Shown here in pieces: positions 51,396-59,114 of a stretch of 64,000 nucleotides of DNA. The position numbers and the translations under genes are program-made. The stretch spans positions 2,923,001-2,987,000 of the forward strand of contig NZ_JAVDYC010000001.1 in assembly GCF_031458255.1 (NCBI RefSeq). The letters are read 5' to 3'. The notes beneath the pieces are model-generated. The model had not been told where the DNA came from, made no database searches, and saw only the letters and a program-made list of their open reading frames with translations. Numbering within the stretch: the first letter of the stretch is position 1; every line of letters starts with the position of its first letter. This DNA is from Catenuloplanes niger. GTDB lineage: Bacteria; Actinomycetota; Actinomycetes; Mycobacteriales; Micromonosporaceae.

Positions 51396-52039
51396 GCGGC
51401 GGCCTCCTTGAGCGCGGCGGCGGTGCGGGCGGTGACCTCGGCCCAGTCCTGGGCGGCGAGCAGGTCGGGGGCGACCATCCAGGTGCCGCCGACCGCGAGC
51501 ACGGACTTCAGGCCCAGGTAGTCGGCGAGGTTCTTGGTGGTCACGCCGCCGGTCGGGATGAACCGGACGTTCGCGTACGGCGCGGAGAGCGCCTTGATCA
51601 TCGGCGCGCCACCGAGCTGCTCGGCCGGGAAGAACTTGACCGTGGTCAGGCCCGCGTCCAGCGCCATCTGGATCTCGGTGCCGGTGGCGACGCCGGGGAA
51701 GACCGGCACGCCGAGGGCCTGGCACCGCTCCACCACGCGCGCGGAGAAACCGGGGCTGACCACGAACCTGGCGCCGGCCTCCACCGCCTGGTCGACCTGC
51801 TCGACGCGGGTCACGGTCCCGGCACCGACCAGCAGCTCGTCGCGCCGGGCCATCGCCCGGATCGCGTCGGCCGCGGCGTCGGTGCGGAACGTCACCTCGA
51901 CGCTGCGCAGGCCGCCCGCGAGCAGCGCGCCGGCCAGCCCGTCGGCGGCGGACGCGTCGTGGAGCACGACCACCGGCAGGATGCGCCCGGCCTCGATCGT
52001 CTGTTCAAGATGGCGAACGTCAGTCACGTATGTGACCAT
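51389..52039 (-). CDS. eda: KDPG/KHG aldolase
   Basis: 216 residues. Class I aldolase barrel: ILPVVVLHD, SVEVTFRTDAA with the catalytic Glu, LVGAGTVTRVEQV, FVVSPGFSARV, and TVKFFPAEQLGG with the Schiff-base lysine. Splits KDPG to pyruvate and glyceraldehyde 3-phosphate. ATG 52039 is listed; a GTG at 52027 (MTDVRHLEQTIE) may be the true leaderless start, since TATGGT lies 7 bases before it. Divergent IclR regulator at 52104. Confidence 0.93.
   Translation of the reverse strand: MVTYVTDVRHLEQTIEAGRILPVVVLHDASAADGLAGALLAGGLRSVEVTFRTDAAADAIRAMARRDELLVGAGTVTRVEQVDQAVEAGARFVVSPGFSARVVERCQALGVPVFPGVATGTEIQMALDAGLTTVKFFPAEQLGGAPMIKALSAPYANVRFIPTGGVTTKNLADYLGLKSVLAVGGTWMVAPDLLAAQDWAEVTARTAAALKEAAAC
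52023..52036. promoter_or_regulatory. Operator GTCAC-GTAT-GTGAC over the eda start
   Basis: A perfect 5-bp-arm inverted repeat in the eda-IclR divergent region, overlapping the candidate -10/start of eda. A TTGACA lies 19 bases upstream of TATGGT on the minus strand. Bound protein would block the kdgK-eda promoter; the IclR regulator next door is the obvious candidate. Confidence 0.55.
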
Positions 52040-52103
52040 AGCCCTCGTGTCACACCCCCTGTCAAGGCGTCAAAGATGAGGGGGTACGCAGTGAGGAGCT
52101 TTC

Positions 52104-52865
52104 GTGACCGACGACTGGCAGCCCGTGAAGTCCGCCGACCGGACGCTGGAGATCCTGGAGCGGCTCGCCGCCCATCCCGGCCGCTCCCTGGTCGAGCTGG
52201 CCCGCGACCTGGACATCCCGAAGAGTTCGCTGCACGGCATCCTGCGCACCATGACGCGCCGCGGCTGGGTGGCGACCGACCCGACCGGCACCCGCTTCGG
52301 CCTGGGCATGCGCGCGCTCCAGGTCGGCGCCGCCTACATCGAGGCGGACGACGCGGTCGGCATGCTCGCCACCGTGCTGGACCGGCTGTCCGAGGAGCTG
52401 GGCGAGACCGTGCACCTGGGCCGGCTGGACGGGCCGAACGTGGTCTACATGGCCAAGCGGGAGTCGATCCACCCGCTGCGGCTCTACAGCGCGATCGGCC
52501 GGCACCTGCCGGCGCACGCGACCGCGCTCGGCAAGGCGCTGCTCGCCGGGCTGCCGGCCGCCGAGGTCGACGCGCTGCTCCCCCGGCCGCTGCCGGCGCT
52601 GACCGCGCACACGATCACGGATCCGGGCGCGCTGCGCGCGGAACTGGACGCGATCGCGGCACGGGGCTGGTCGATGGACCGGCAGGAGAACACGGACGGC
52701 ATCGTCTGCTTCGCGATGACGGTGCCGCTGCGGCTGCCGGCCACGGACGCGATCAGCATCTCGATCCCGGCCGCGCGGGTGAACGCGTCCACCGAGGAGC
52801 GGGTGCTGGACGCGCTGCGGCGCGGGCTGGCGGGCGTGCGGGCGGCCCGGGCACTGCTCTCCTGA
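52104..52865 (+). CDS. IclR-family regulator of the KDG operon
   Basis: 253 residues from GTG 52104 (GAGGAG 6 bases upstream). N-terminal winged HTH (ADRTLEILERLAAHPGRSLVELARDLDIPKSSLHGILRTM) and a C-terminal effector domain (~85-250; PAHATALGKALLAGL and DRQENTDGIVCFAMTVPL are typical). Probably a KdgR-like repressor answering to KDG or KDPG; the ligand is an inference from its divergent target genes. Confidence 0.9.
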   Translation: MTDDWQPVKSADRTLEILERLAAHPGRSLVELARDLDIPKSSLHGILRTMTRRGWVATDPTGTRFGLGMRALQVGAAYIEADDAVGMLATVLDRLSEELGETVHLGRLDGPNVVYMAKRESIHPLRLYSAIGRHLPAHATALGKALLAGLPAAEVDALLPRPLPALTAHTITDPGALRAELDAIAARGWSMDRQENTDGIVCFAMTVPLRLPATDAISISIPAARVNASTEERVLDALRRGLAGVRAARALLS

Positions 52866-52973
52866 CGGCCGCGCGCGCCGTCAAGCCCGCGGCGCGAGAC
52901 TGGACTTAAGAAGAAGAAAAGGCGCCTTCGGGTTGCCTGCGGTTTTCGGGCGTGTAAATCTGTTAACGCCCCC

Positions 52974-52987
52974 TGGGAGCGCTCCCG
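52974..52987. promoter_or_regulatory. CebR-type box TGGGAGCGCTCCCG
   Basis: 13 of 14 bases match the palindrome TGGGAGCGCTCCCA bound by the cellobiose-sensing repressor CebR in Streptomyces. It lies 161-174 bases before the ATG of the GH12 cellulase, on the upstream side of its promoter region. CebR itself is not in this window. Confidence 0.75.
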
Positions 52988-53051
52988 GTGCTGGTCGCCC
53001 ACTGGGCCAGGTAGCGCAGCCCCGCCGCGTCGGCTCAACCGGCGCTGCACC

Positions 53052-53086
53052 GTTTCAACGGTCGACATATCGACGAACGTCGAAAC
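53052..53086. promoter_or_regulatory. 35-bp hyphenated palindrome upstream of the cellulase
   Basis: GTTTCAACGGTC and GAACGTCGAAAC form 12-bp arms with two mismatches around a GACATATCGAC centre. 62 bases before the cellulase start. A second operator separate from the CebR box, regulator unknown. Confidence 0.5.
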
Positions 53087-53147
53087 TGGGGGCGTGACAC
53101 GGAACCCACCATCCGGCTCCACGGACATCCTCGTGAGGACTCTACCC

Positions 53148-54305
53148 ATGAAACGACCGATCCGCGCCATCGCGGCGGCCGCGCTACTGCTGGCGGGCAC
53201 CGCCACCGCGTTCGTGGTGAACAGCGCCGCCAACGCCGCCACCGAGATCTGTCAGCAGTACGGTTCGACCACGATCCAGAACCGGTACGTCGTGCAGAAC
53301 AACCGCTGGGGCACGTCGGCGGAGCAATGCATCAACGTGACCGACACCGGTTTCTCGATCACCCGGCAGCAGGGCGTCGGCAACACCAGCGGCGCGCCGG
53401 TGTCCTACCCGTCGGTCTTCCTCGGCTGCCACTACACGAACTGTTCGCCGGGCACGAACCTGCCGATCCAGGTGAGCGCGATCAACAACGCGACCAGCTC
53501 GATCGACTACACGTTCGTGAACGGCGCCACGTACAACGCGTCCTACGACATCTGGCTCGACCCGTCGCCGAAGCGGGACGGCGTCAACCAGATGGAGATC
53601 ATGATCTGGTTCAACCGGCAGGGGAACATCCAGCCGATCGGCTCGCCGGTCGGCTCGGCCACGGTCGGCGGCCGGACCTGGGAGGTCTGGCAGGGCAGCA
53701 ACGGCGCGAACAACGTCATCTCGTACCTGGCGCCGTCCGCGATCACGTCCTGGAACTTCAGCGTGCTGGACTTCATCAACGACATCCGCAACCGGGGCGC
53801 GATCACCAACTCGTGGTACCTGACCAGCATCCAGGCCGGTTTCGAGCCGTGGATCGGCGGCGCGGGCCTGGCGGTCAACTCGTTCTCGGCCGCGGTCAAC
53901 GGTCCCGGCACGAATCCGACAACGGTGCCGCCGACCACGGCGTCCCCGACGCCGCCGAGCACCACCTCGCCGCCGCCCGGCCCGGCCGGCGGATGCACGA
54001 TCACCTATGACACGAATGCCTGGAACAGCGGCTTCACCGCCAACGTGACGGTACGGAACACCGGCAGCACCGCGATCAACGGCTGGGACCTCGGGTTCAC
54101 ACTCCCGGCCGGCCAGCGGGTCGGAAATTCTTGGAATGCCACCGTTACCCAGACCGGGCAGACTGTCTCTGCGAAGAACATTGCGTGGAACGGCGTGATC
54201 GCCGCCGGTGGCACCGCGGCGTTCGGGTTCCAGGCGAGCTCCACGGGCGCGTTCGCGGAGCCGGGCGCGTTCACCCTGAACGGCACAGCCTGCGCGGTCG
54301 CCTAA
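53148..54305 (+). CDS. Secreted GH12 endo-beta-1,4-glucanase with CBM2
   Basis: 385 residues from ATG 53148 (GAGGA 9 bases upstream). Signal peptide 1-31 (MKRPIRAIAAAALLL..., cut after ANA or NAA). GH12 jelly roll ~32-250 with nucleophile Glu150 in GVNQMEIMIW and acid/base Glu233 in AGFEPWIGG. A Pro/Thr/Ser linker (~253-283), then a CBM2 (~286-385, CTITYDTNAWNSGF...WNGVIAAGGTAAFGFQAS...LNGTAC). Cuts cellulose outside the cell. Control by CebR is suggested by the upstream box. Confidence 0.95.
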   Translation: MKRPIRAIAAAALLLAGTATAFVVNSAANAATEICQQYGSTTIQNRYVVQNNRWGTSAEQCINVTDTGFSITRQQGVGNTSGAPVSYPSVFLGCHYTNCSPGTNLPIQVSAINNATSSIDYTFVNGATYNASYDIWLDPSPKRDGVNQMEIMIWFNRQGNIQPIGSPVGSATVGGRTWEVWQGSNGANNVISYLAPSAITSWNFSVLDFINDIRNRGAITNSWYLTSIQAGFEPWIGGAGLAVNSFSAAVNGPGTNPTTVPPTTASPTPPSTTSPPPGPAGGCTITYDTNAWNSGFTANVTVRNTGSTAINGWDLGFTLPAGQRVGNSWNATVTQTGQTVSAKNIAWNGVIAAGGTAAFGFQASSTGAFAEPGAFTLNGTACAVA

Positions 54306-54323
54306 CCCCGCGCAGTTCCCACA

Positions 54324-54355
54324 GAGGAGGGGCCGGCCCGCACCGGCCCCTCCTC
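54324..54355 (+). terminator. Terminator hairpin after the cellulase
   Basis: GAGGAGGGGCCGG pairs perfectly with CCGGCCCCTCCTC, 13-bp stem with a 6-base loop, 18 bases after the stop, followed by GCTTGT. Confidence 0.85.
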
Positions 54356-54416
54356 GCTTGTCCCGGGGCGGTGCGCCGCAGCGCATATCCGGACATTTTT
54401 CGGGTAGACCGGTGCG

Positions 54417-55268
54417 GTGGATGACGTGACCGTTGTCGTGGCCAGCCGGAACCGGCGCGCACAGCTGCTTCGCTACCTGCCGCGGCACGAGGCGCCGGTG
54501 ATCCTGGTGGACAACGCGTCGGAGGACGGTACGGCGGAGGCGGTCTCGGCCGCGTTACCGCACGTCCACGTGGTGCGGTCGGCCGTCAACCTCGGCGCGG
54601 CCGGGCGCAACGTCGGCGCGGAACTGGCCGAGACCCGGTTCGTGGCGTTCGCGGACGACGACTCGTACTGGGAGGCCGGCTCGCTCGGCAAGGCCGCGGC
54701 GCTGCTGGACGCGCATCCGCGCGCGGCGCTGCTCACCGGCCAGGTGCTGGTGGGTGCGGACGGGCGCGCCGACCCGATCTCCGCCGCCATGGAGGCGGCA
54801 CCGCTCGGCACGCCCACCGACCTGCCCGGCCCCTCGGTCCTCGGCTTCCTGGCGTGCGCGGCCGTGGTCCGGCGGGACGCGTTCCTCGCCGTGGGCGGCT
54901 TCAACCCCACGCTGCACGTGTACGGCGAGGAGGCGCTGCTCGCCATGGATCTCGCGGCGGCGGGCTGGGGGCTGGCGTACGTACCGGCGCTGACGGTCCG
55001 GCACCTGCCGCTCCCGGCCGGCCGGGACGTCGCGGGCCGCCGGCGCCGTCAGGCCCGCAACGACCTGCTCACGTCGTGGCTGCGCCGCCCGCTGCCGATC
55101 GCGGCCGCGGCCGCCCGGTCGGCCTGGCGCACGGGCGGGCCCGCACGCGGCGGACTGGCCGACGCGGCGCGGCTGCTGCCGTGGGTGCTCCGGCACCGCC
55201 GGCCGCTCCCGGCGCACGTCGAGGCCGCGGTCCGCACGCTCGCCTCGGCCGCACCCGCCGGGGCGTAA
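54417..55268 (+). CDS. GT2 glycosyltransferase
   Basis: 283 residues, GTG start (MDDVTVVVASRNRRAQLLRYL). GT-A fold: ILVDNASEDGTAEAV, SAVNLGAAGRNVGAELAETRFVAFADDDSYWEAGSL carrying the DDD metal motif, and YGEEALLAMDLAAAGWGLAYVP (acceptor/base region). The C-terminal ~60 residues are Arg/Ala rich without clear membrane segments. Transfers a sugar to an unknown acceptor. The GH63-like gene follows 85 bases on. Confidence 0.86.
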   Translation: MDDVTVVVASRNRRAQLLRYLPRHEAPVILVDNASEDGTAEAVSAALPHVHVVRSAVNLGAAGRNVGAELAETRFVAFADDDSYWEAGSLGKAAALLDAHPRAALLTGQVLVGADGRADPISAAMEAAPLGTPTDLPGPSVLGFLACAAVVRRDAFLAVGGFNPTLHVYGEEALLAMDLAAAGWGLAYVPALTVRHLPLPAGRDVAGRRRRQARNDLLTSWLRRPLPIAAAAARSAWRTGGPARGGLADAARLLPWVLRHRRPLPAHVEAAVRTLASAAPAGA

Positions 55269-55353
55269 CGGCACGCGGACCGAGGTTTGGCCGCCGCCCG
55301 GCCGGGAACGGATCGACGGGGACGAACGTCGACACCGGGCGGGGGATCGATCG

Positions 55354-56643
55354 ATGGCCGCACTCCGCGCACGGGCCGTCCAGGTGCTCGACCTGAACTG
55401 GGCCGGTGACCACACGGTGCCGGCCCGCTCGCTCTACCCGCACCAGTGGAGCTGGGACTCGGCGTTCACCGCGATCGGCCTCGCCCACGTCCGCCCGGAC
55501 CGCGCGTGGCGGGAGCTGCACACGCTGTTCCGGGCCCAGTGGGCGGACGGCCGGGTGCCGCACATCGTCTTCAACCCGGAGGTCCCGGCGGAGAACTACT
55601 TCCCCGGGCCCGGGTTCTGGGACGCGCCGGCCACGCCGCACCTGCCGCCGCGCTCGACCACCGGGCTGGTGCAGCCGCCGGTGCACGCGCTCGCGGTGCA
55701 CGAGGTCTTCCGCCGCACCGGTGACCGCGGCCGGCTGGCCTGGTTCTACCCGCGACTGTGCGCGCAGCAGGACTACCTGGCCGCACGCCGCGACGCCGGC
55801 GCCGACGGCCTGGTGTCGATCACGCACCCGTGGGAGTCCGGTCTCGACAACAGCCCCGGCTGGGACACCGCGATGGCACGCGTGCCGGCCGACCCGGAGC
55901 TGCTGCGCGTCCACCGGCGCCGGGACAACGTGGTCGCGGCGCCCGCGCACCGGCCCACGGACGAGGACTACTCCCGGTTCCTGGCGATCGCGGGCGCGTA
56001 CCGGGATCGCGGCTACGACGACACGGACCTGGTCGGGCGGCACCCCTTCGTGATGGAGTGCCCGTCGTTCAACGCGCTGTACGCGCTCGCGGAGAGCACG
56101 CTGGCCGAGATCGCGGCGGAGCTGGGCCGGCCCGGCGCGCACCACCGCGAGCGCGCGCGGGCCGTGGTCACCGCGATGGTCGCGCACCTCCACGACCGCC
56201 GGACCGGCATGTTCCACGCACGTGACGTGCTCTCCGGTGAGCGGTCCCCGGCGCGATGCGTCAACGGCCTGGTGCCGCTGGTGCTGCCCGGGCTGCCGGA
56301 CGAGGTGGTGACGTCGCTGATCGAGGTGGCCACGTCACCCCGGTTCGGGCTGGGCGGCCCGCTGCCGGTGACCAGCTACGACCGGACCGCGGCCGACTTC
56401 GACGCCGTCCGGTACTGGCGCGGCCCGATCTGGATCAACATGAACTGGCTGCTCCGGCGCGGACTGATCGGGCACGGCCGGGCGGCGCTCGCGGCGGTGC
56501 TGCGCGACCGGACGCTCGGCCTGATCGACGCCGGCGGCAGCTTCGAGTACTACGACCCGCGCACCGGCGCCGGCCTCGGCGCGCCGGAGTTCAGCTGGAC
56601 CGCGGCGCTCGCGCTGGACCTGCTGTCGGATCCCCTCGATTAG
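55354..56643 (+). CDS. GH63-like (MGH1) glycoside hydrolase, glucosylglycerate hydrolase type
   Basis: 429 residues, (alpha/alpha)6 barrel. LYPHQWSWDSAFTAIGLAHV near residue 30 has the substrate-binding Trp-Asp pair; THPWESGLDNSPGWD (~150-164) carries the acid-site Asp; the late GPIWINMNWLLRRGL and YYDPRTGAGLGAPEFSWTAALAL complete the set. No signal peptide, so cytoplasmic. It most resembles mycobacterial glucosylglycerate/mannosylglycerate hydrolases; a disaccharide or compatible solute is the probable substrate. Its stop overlaps that of a convergent small membrane protein. Confidence 0.8.
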   Translation: MAALRARAVQVLDLNWAGDHTVPARSLYPHQWSWDSAFTAIGLAHVRPDRAWRELHTLFRAQWADGRVPHIVFNPEVPAENYFPGPGFWDAPATPHLPPRSTTGLVQPPVHALAVHEVFRRTGDRGRLAWFYPRLCAQQDYLAARRDAGADGLVSITHPWESGLDNSPGWDTAMARVPADPELLRVHRRRDNVVAAPAHRPTDEDYSRFLAIAGAYRDRGYDDTDLVGRHPFVMECPSFNALYALAESTLAEIAAELGRPGAHHRERARAVVTAMVAHLHDRRTGMFHARDVLSGERSPARCVNGLVPLVLPGLPDEVVTSLIEVATSPRFGLGGPLPVTSYDRTAADFDAVRYWRGPIWINMNWLLRRGLIGHGRAALAAVLRDRTLGLIDAGGSFEYYDPRTGAGLGAPEFSWTAALALDLLSDPLD

Positions 56644-56981
56644 TGGGTGCAGATCAGCGCGACCGTGGCGCCGGTGGCGATCATCAGGGCCAGCGTGACG
56701 GCCGCGTACTGCAGACGGCGCAGGAGCAGGAGGCGGCGGTCGTGCCGGCGGCGATCGGGGCACGCCTCCGGGGTCGCGGCGGGCACGGTGCCGCCGCCCG
56801 GTGCGGTGCCGCCGGTCGATGCCGTGCCGGCGGCCGGTGCGGCGGGGGCCGGTGACGGGCGTGGGCCGGGGGTGACGTTGCGACCGGGAGCACCGCGGTA
56901 TCGGCGGGACGCCTGGTTGATCGAGGGGCGCGGGGGTGGATCGGTCGTCACCGAAGCATTTTCGAGTGCGGGACGCGGCAT
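56640..56981 (-). CDS. Small Pro-rich protein with a C-terminal membrane segment
   Basis: 113 residues from ATG 56981; starts at 56990 or a GTG at ~56951 are possible. Residues 1-~80 are Pro/Ala/Gly rich and low-complexity, then a basic patch (RRRHDRRLLLLRRL) and one membrane helix (YAAVTLALMIATGATVALI) ending three residues before the C-terminus. A tail-anchored layout with the bulk outside or in the cytosol. No family recognised. Its stop overlaps the GH63-like stop on the other strand. Confidence 0.5.
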   Translation of the reverse strand: MPRPALENASVTTDPPPRPSINQASRRYRGAPGRNVTPGPRPSPAPAAPAAGTASTGGTAPGGGTVPAATPEACPDRRRHDRRLLLLRRLQYAAVTLALMIATGATVALICTH

Positions 56982-57110
56982 TGACAACATAAAATGCCGA
57001 TTCGCACGTGTCCCGTTTCGGACGCCTTGGAATAAGCGTTTCGTGCAATTCCCACGATGTTCAGCTTCCGGCGACTGAGCGACACTAGCCAATGACTACG
57101 GGTATTTACT

Positions 57111-57851
57111 ATGGTCGGCGGCGGGCTTTGGGAGGTGCTGGTGGCTGAGGAGATCCTGCCATTCACCGGCGACCCCGACTCGGTCGTCCACGCAGCCGAG
57201 CGGGCGCGCGCCAGTGCGTCCCCGCTGATCCTGATCGGGCCGGCCGAGGTCGCGGACGGTCATTCGCGGCGCGTCCGGGAACTGTTCGCGGCGGTCGAGT
57301 CGAGGGCGACCAGGCCGGTCCGGTTGCGGCACGGCGCGTACGACGGCGGCGTGGCACCCGCGCACGTGCTGCGCGCGCTGGAGCTGCCGCCGGGCATGGA
57401 CCCACCCCCGGCCGGCACGGTCAACCCGTACCTGCTGGCCACCTCCGGTGAGGTCTTCCGCCGCGGTCTGCGGGCCGGCCTGCCGGCGCCGGTGCTCACC
57501 CGGACGATCAGCTGCACGCGCGCGCCGTGCCCGTCCACCGCGCAGTGCGGGCACTGCGCGGCCTGCCTGACCCGCCGGGCCGGTCTGCTGGCCGCGCTCG
57601 GCCGTGACAACACGCCGTACCTGTCCGATGCATGGAACGTTGCCGATCACGACGACACGCTCCGTGATCACGAGGCGATCCGCGCCTGGCTCCGTCGCGA
57701 TCTGATGGACGTTGAGCTGCGGATTCCCGTCACCGCACCGACGGATACCTCCGTCGAACGGCTACGGGCGGCGGCCGAACAGGGCCGGATCGAGTTAAGG
57801 CGAATGTTCGACACCGGGGGTGACCGAAGGTCGGAACCTTCGGCCGCATAG
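57111..57851 (+). CDS. QueC-like zinc-domain protein without PP-loop
   Basis: 246 residues. The C-terminal half holds TRTISCTRAPCPSTAQCGHC followed by AACLTRRAGLLAALGRDNTPY: Cys-x11-Cys-x2-Cys-x2-Cys plus RRAxL, the zinc site of QueC (7-cyano-7-deazaguanine synthase) and of QatC in the Qat anti-phage system. The N-terminal half (~1-110) lacks the SGGxDS PP-loop, so ATP-dependent synthase chemistry is not expected. VNPYLLATSGEVFRRGLRAG may match the middle of the QueC fold. No queuosine or qatABD genes are in the window. I take it as a stand-alone relative; role unknown. Confidence 0.6.
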   Translation: MVGGGLWEVLVAEEILPFTGDPDSVVHAAERARASASPLILIGPAEVADGHSRRVRELFAAVESRATRPVRLRHGAYDGGVAPAHVLRALELPPGMDPPPAGTVNPYLLATSGEVFRRGLRAGLPAPVLTRTISCTRAPCPSTAQCGHCAACLTRRAGLLAALGRDNTPYLSDAWNVADHDDTLRDHEAIRAWLRRDLMDVELRIPVTAPTDTSVERLRAAAEQGRIELRRMFDTGGDRRSEPSAA

Positions 57852-58116
57852 CCGATGGTTGCTCACCGAGCCGGTGGGCATGTGAACCGCTCAGCGGAGT
57901 CCGGGCACGGCGAACGCGAGCAGAATTAGCCTTGCACGGCCGTCCGGCACCATTCGGGCGCCGGCACCGAGGTTCGTCCAGCCCCGACGTCGACCGGCCC
58001 GCCACCGCGGCCCGGCACGCGGCCGGCACCACGCTGAGCGTCCTCACCACCGACCGGCAGGAACCTGTCCGGCGACGCGGCCCACCGGCCGCGCCCGGAG
58101 ACAAGGGGGCGCTTCG

Positions 58117-58656
58117 ATGCCCGGCAACCACCCCGATCCGCTGGCCGAGCTGCTCGCAGCCGGCGCGGCCACCGTGGAGCGGCCGCACCTCGGTGCCGGC
58201 TACCGCGGATACGACACGCCGAGGCCCAAGGGCGGGACCGTGGATCTGCGCATCGTCATGCACTGGCGGCACTCCGGGAAGATCACTGTGGACGGCCTGG
58301 GGCGGCTCGCGTTCCCGGTGCTGCCGGACCGGCCCGGTCTCTACCGCTTCACCTGGGTCGACTCGATCTGCGGACACCGCACGTTCGTCGGTGAGACCGG
58401 CAACCTGTGGCGGCGGCTCATCGCCTACCGGCACCCGGGCCCGGCCTCCGTCAGCGATCAGTACGTCAGTGACCTGCTGCTGAGCCACCTGAACGCGGGC
58501 GGCACCGCCGACGTGGCGATCGCCATGTACGGCGCGCTGCACGTCAGCGGTACCGAACGGGAGCTGGACCTCGCTTCCGCCGCGTCCCGGGAGCTGGCCG
58601 CCGGCGCCGCGCTGATGCAGTGCGCGGTCGCGGGCGACACCGACGTCGTCAGTTAG
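58117..58656 (+). CDS. GIY-YIG-like nuclease-fold protein
   Basis: 179 residues. RPGLYRFTW (72-80) stands for the GIY strand and HRTFVGETGNLWRRLIAYR (87-105) for the YIG strand and the helix with the catalytic Arg (Arg99 or Arg100): G-L-Y ... F-V-G-E-T-G-N-L-x-R-R. The rest is helical (SDQYVSDLLLSHLNAG), with an Ala-rich C-terminus. The fold is clear enough to suspect a nuclease, but the late catalytic glutamate is not certain. AAGGGGG lies 9 bases before the ATG. Preceded by the QueC-like gene (265-base gap) and convergent with a cupin, with 8 bases of overlap. Confidence 0.6.
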   Translation: MPGNHPDPLAELLAAGAATVERPHLGAGYRGYDTPRPKGGTVDLRIVMHWRHSGKITVDGLGRLAFPVLPDRPGLYRFTWVDSICGHRTFVGETGNLWRRLIAYRHPGPASVSDQYVSDLLLSHLNAGGTADVAIAMYGALHVSGTERELDLASAASRELAAGAALMQCAVAGDTDVVS

Positions 58657-59038
58657 CCGGCGGCTCGTCCTTGCCGGCCTCCTCCAGCGCGTCCGCCTCC
58701 TCCTTGGTGGCGTGCACCGCGCCGTCCGCGTGCTCCGGCGGGCCGTAGACCGTGTAGAGCACGAGCGGGTTCGGCCCCTCGTTGGTGAAGTTGTGCTTGG
58801 CGCCGGCCGGGACGATGACCATGTCACCCTGGCTGACCTTGCGCGTCTGGCCGCTGACCTTGGCCTGGCCGACGCCGCTGACGAAGGTGAGGATCTGGTC
58901 CACCTCGTGGACCTCCTCACCGATCTCGCCGCCGGCCGGGATCGTCATGATCACGACCTGCGTGTGCTTGCCGGTCCAGAGGACGCGACGAAAATCCGAG
59001 TACTGTTCCGCGACGGTGGCGATCGTGTAGTGCTCCAT
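58649..59038 (-). CDS. Cupin-domain protein
   Basis: 129 residues with a single cupin barrel: GGEIGEEVHEVDQILTFVSGVGQ carries His and Glu metal ligands and GDMVIVPAGAKHNFTNEG the second motif with the last histidine. A highly charged C-terminal tail (HATKEEADALEEAGKDEPPAN). Enzyme or binding role unknown; such single-cupin proteins include small sugar isomerases and binding proteins. Its end overlaps the GIY-YIG gene. Confidence 0.85.
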   Translation of the reverse strand: MEHYTIATVAEQYSDFRRVLWTGKHTQVVIMTIPAGGEIGEEVHEVDQILTFVSGVGQAKVSGQTRKVSQGDMVIVPAGAKHNFTNEGPNPLVLYTVYGPPEHADGAVHATKEEADALEEAGKDEPPAN

Positions 59039-59114
59039 GGTGTCAGTTCTACCCCCGCGGTCCCCTCGTCACTCAGGTCTTCCGGCCCGTGTTGCGCGGA
59101 TCGCCCGCGCTCGC

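Noticed and set aside
57096-57671. Minus-strand frame opposite the QueC-like gene
   Set aside because: Arg-rich antisense translation, and the plus-strand zinc motif and start support the other strand.
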